Assembly: GCA_900772445.1 (NCBI GenBank)
Contig: CAAHEL010000026.1
Location: forward strand, 1-6,184
DNA length: 6,184 bases
Direction: 5' to 3'
Source: Bacilli bacterium
GTDB lineage: Bacteria; Bacillota_I; Bacilli_A; RF39; UBA660
Position numbers and translations under genes: made by a program. This document shows, piece after piece, positions 5,625 through 6,184 of this stretch (position 1 is its first letter; the number at the start of each line of letters is the position of its first letter). Below the pieces are notes generated by a model that searched no databases, was not told the origin of the DNA, and was given only the letters and a program-made list of their open reading frames with translations.

Positions 5625-6092
5625 ATGCGTAAGAAACGTGCAGTTAAAAGAGACGTACTACCAGATTCAATTTATAATTCTAAGATTGTTACAAAATTAA
5701 TTAATCAAATTATGAATGATGGTAAAAAAGGTACAGCTCAAAGAATCGTATATGATGCATTTGATATGATAAGCGAAAAAACTGGTAAAGATGCTATGGA
5801 AGTATTTAACGCTGCTATGGAAAACATCAAACCAGCTCTAGAAGTAAAATCTAGAAGAGTAGGTGGAGCAAACTATCAAGTTCCAGTTGAAGTAAAACAA
5901 GATCGTGCATTAGCATTAGCATTCCGTTGGTTAGCTCAATATGCTAGATTAAGAAACGGTCATTCAATGGCTGAAAATTTAGCAAATGAAATAATTGATG
6001 CATCTAATGGTACTGGTGCAAGTGTTAAGAAAAAAGACGATACACATAAAATGGCAGAAGCTAATAAGGCATTTGCTCATTATAGATGGTAA
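5625..6092 (+). CDS. rpsG: Small ribosomal subunit protein S7 (uS7)
   Basis: S7 binds the 3' major domain of 16S rRNA, starts assembly of the 30S head and lies near the exit-site tRNA. The protein has 155 residues; bacterial S7 is usually about 156. Conserved blocks are the N-terminal RKKRAVKRDVLPD (2-14), INQIMNDGKKGTAQRIVYDA (26-45), SRRVGGANYQVPVEV (76-90), RWLAQYARLR (101-110) and the C-terminal DDTHKMAEANKAFAHYRW (138-155). An AGGAGG site (5613-5618) lies six bases before the ATG. The 39-base gap after rpsL holds no evident hairpin. In enterobacteria S7 represses its own operon by binding the rpsL-rpsG junction; no similar structure is visible here, so any feedback would need another site, such as the leader before rpsL. 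Codon use includes CGT arginines, as in rpsL. fusA follows after 20 bases. Confidence 0.98.
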   Translation: MRKKRAVKRDVLPDSIYNSKIVTKLINQIMNDGKKGTAQRIVYDAFDMISEKTGKDAMEVFNAAMENIKPALEVKSRRVGGANYQVPVEVKQDRALALAFRWLAQYARLRNGHSMAENLANEIIDASNGTGASVKKKDDTHKMAEANKAFAHYRW

Positions 6093-6112
6093 TATAGAAA
6101 GGAAAATATTAT

Positions 6113-6184
6113 ATGGCTCGTAAAATAAGCTTAGAGATGACAAGAAATATTGGAATTATGGCCCATATAGATGCAGGTAAAACT
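6113..6184 (+). CDS. fusA: Elongation factor G, first 24 codons only (cut by the window end)
   Basis: The visible residues read MARKISLEMTRNIGIMAHID and then AGKT. This is the classic EF-G N-terminus, ending in the GTP-binding P-loop A17-HIDAGKT. EF-G is the cytoplasmic GTPase that drives translocation of tRNAs and mRNA on the ribosome and works with ribosome recycling factor. An AAAGGA site (6098-6103) lies nine bases before the ATG. The order rpsL-rpsG-fusA is that of the standard str operon, so tuf may follow outside the window. Nothing can be said of the remainder of the roughly 690-residue protein. Ile5 and Met9 replace the commoner Thr and Lys; this is unremarkable. Confidence 0.97.
   Translation, partial: MARKISLEMTRNIGIMAHIDAGKT

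Noticed and set aside
158..6184. Use of TGA as tryptophan (Mycoplasma-type code)
   Set aside because: All genes are full length with TGG as the only Trp codon and no internal TGA. The lack of TGA stops in seven genes is expected in A+T-rich DNA and does not show recoding.

Overview
The window is very A+T-rich bacterial DNA with every gene on the + strand. It has Firmicutes-style Shine-Dalgarno sites (AGGAGG), sigma-A-type promoters and U-tract terminators. The S12 protein is the 137-residue Gram-positive form, and the gene order rpsL-rpsG-fusA is that of the bacterial str operon. Five non-ribosomal genes use only AGA/AGG for arginine. All seven complete genes end in TAA or TAG, and none needs TGA as a sense codon, so the standard bacterial code is sufficient. 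This fits a low-GC, probably host-associated or uncultured Bacilli/Mollicutes-like lineage. The lineage is inferred from composition and cannot be fixed further from the sequence alone.

Region 1 (1-73) holds the 3' end of a tRNA, most likely tRNA-Ser with encoded CCA, and its intrinsic terminator. Region 2 (103-3518) is a three-gene operon of membrane proteins behind a clear promoter (TTGATT-17 bp-TATAAT). Its genes are a small single-pass protein with an outside domain, a 680-residue transmembrane protein with two tandem solute-binding-like domains and a degenerate GGDEF domain, and a YihY/BrkB-family integral membrane protein. The last two genes share one base (TAATG). The operon ends in an A/T hairpin whose left arm lies in the last codons of the final gene.

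Region 3 (3551-5014) holds trmB, for the tRNA guanine-46 N7 methyltransferase, and an unrecognised soluble 254-residue protein. It ends in a second hairpin that again overlaps a stop codon. Region 4 (5047-6184) is the start of the str operon. A perfect -35 (TTGACA) and a TATATT -10 precede a leader of about 90 nt with a long imperfect hairpin and a second hairpin beside the ribosome-binding site. Then come rpsL, rpsG and the first 24 codons of fusA, cut by the window end. The real rpsL start is the ATG at 5172. An in-frame GTG at 5151 would place the ribosome-binding site inside the gene.

The observations most worth following are the GGDEF domain, which keeps its nucleotide-binding residues but has Asp-Gly-Asn-Glu-Phe instead of GG(D/E)EF; the S12 protein, with isoleucine at the proline of the streptomycin-linked loop; the structured rpsL leader; and the terminators built into the 3' ends of coding regions. 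I found no mobile element, CRISPR array or defence system, and no gene-free stretch longer than 300 bases.
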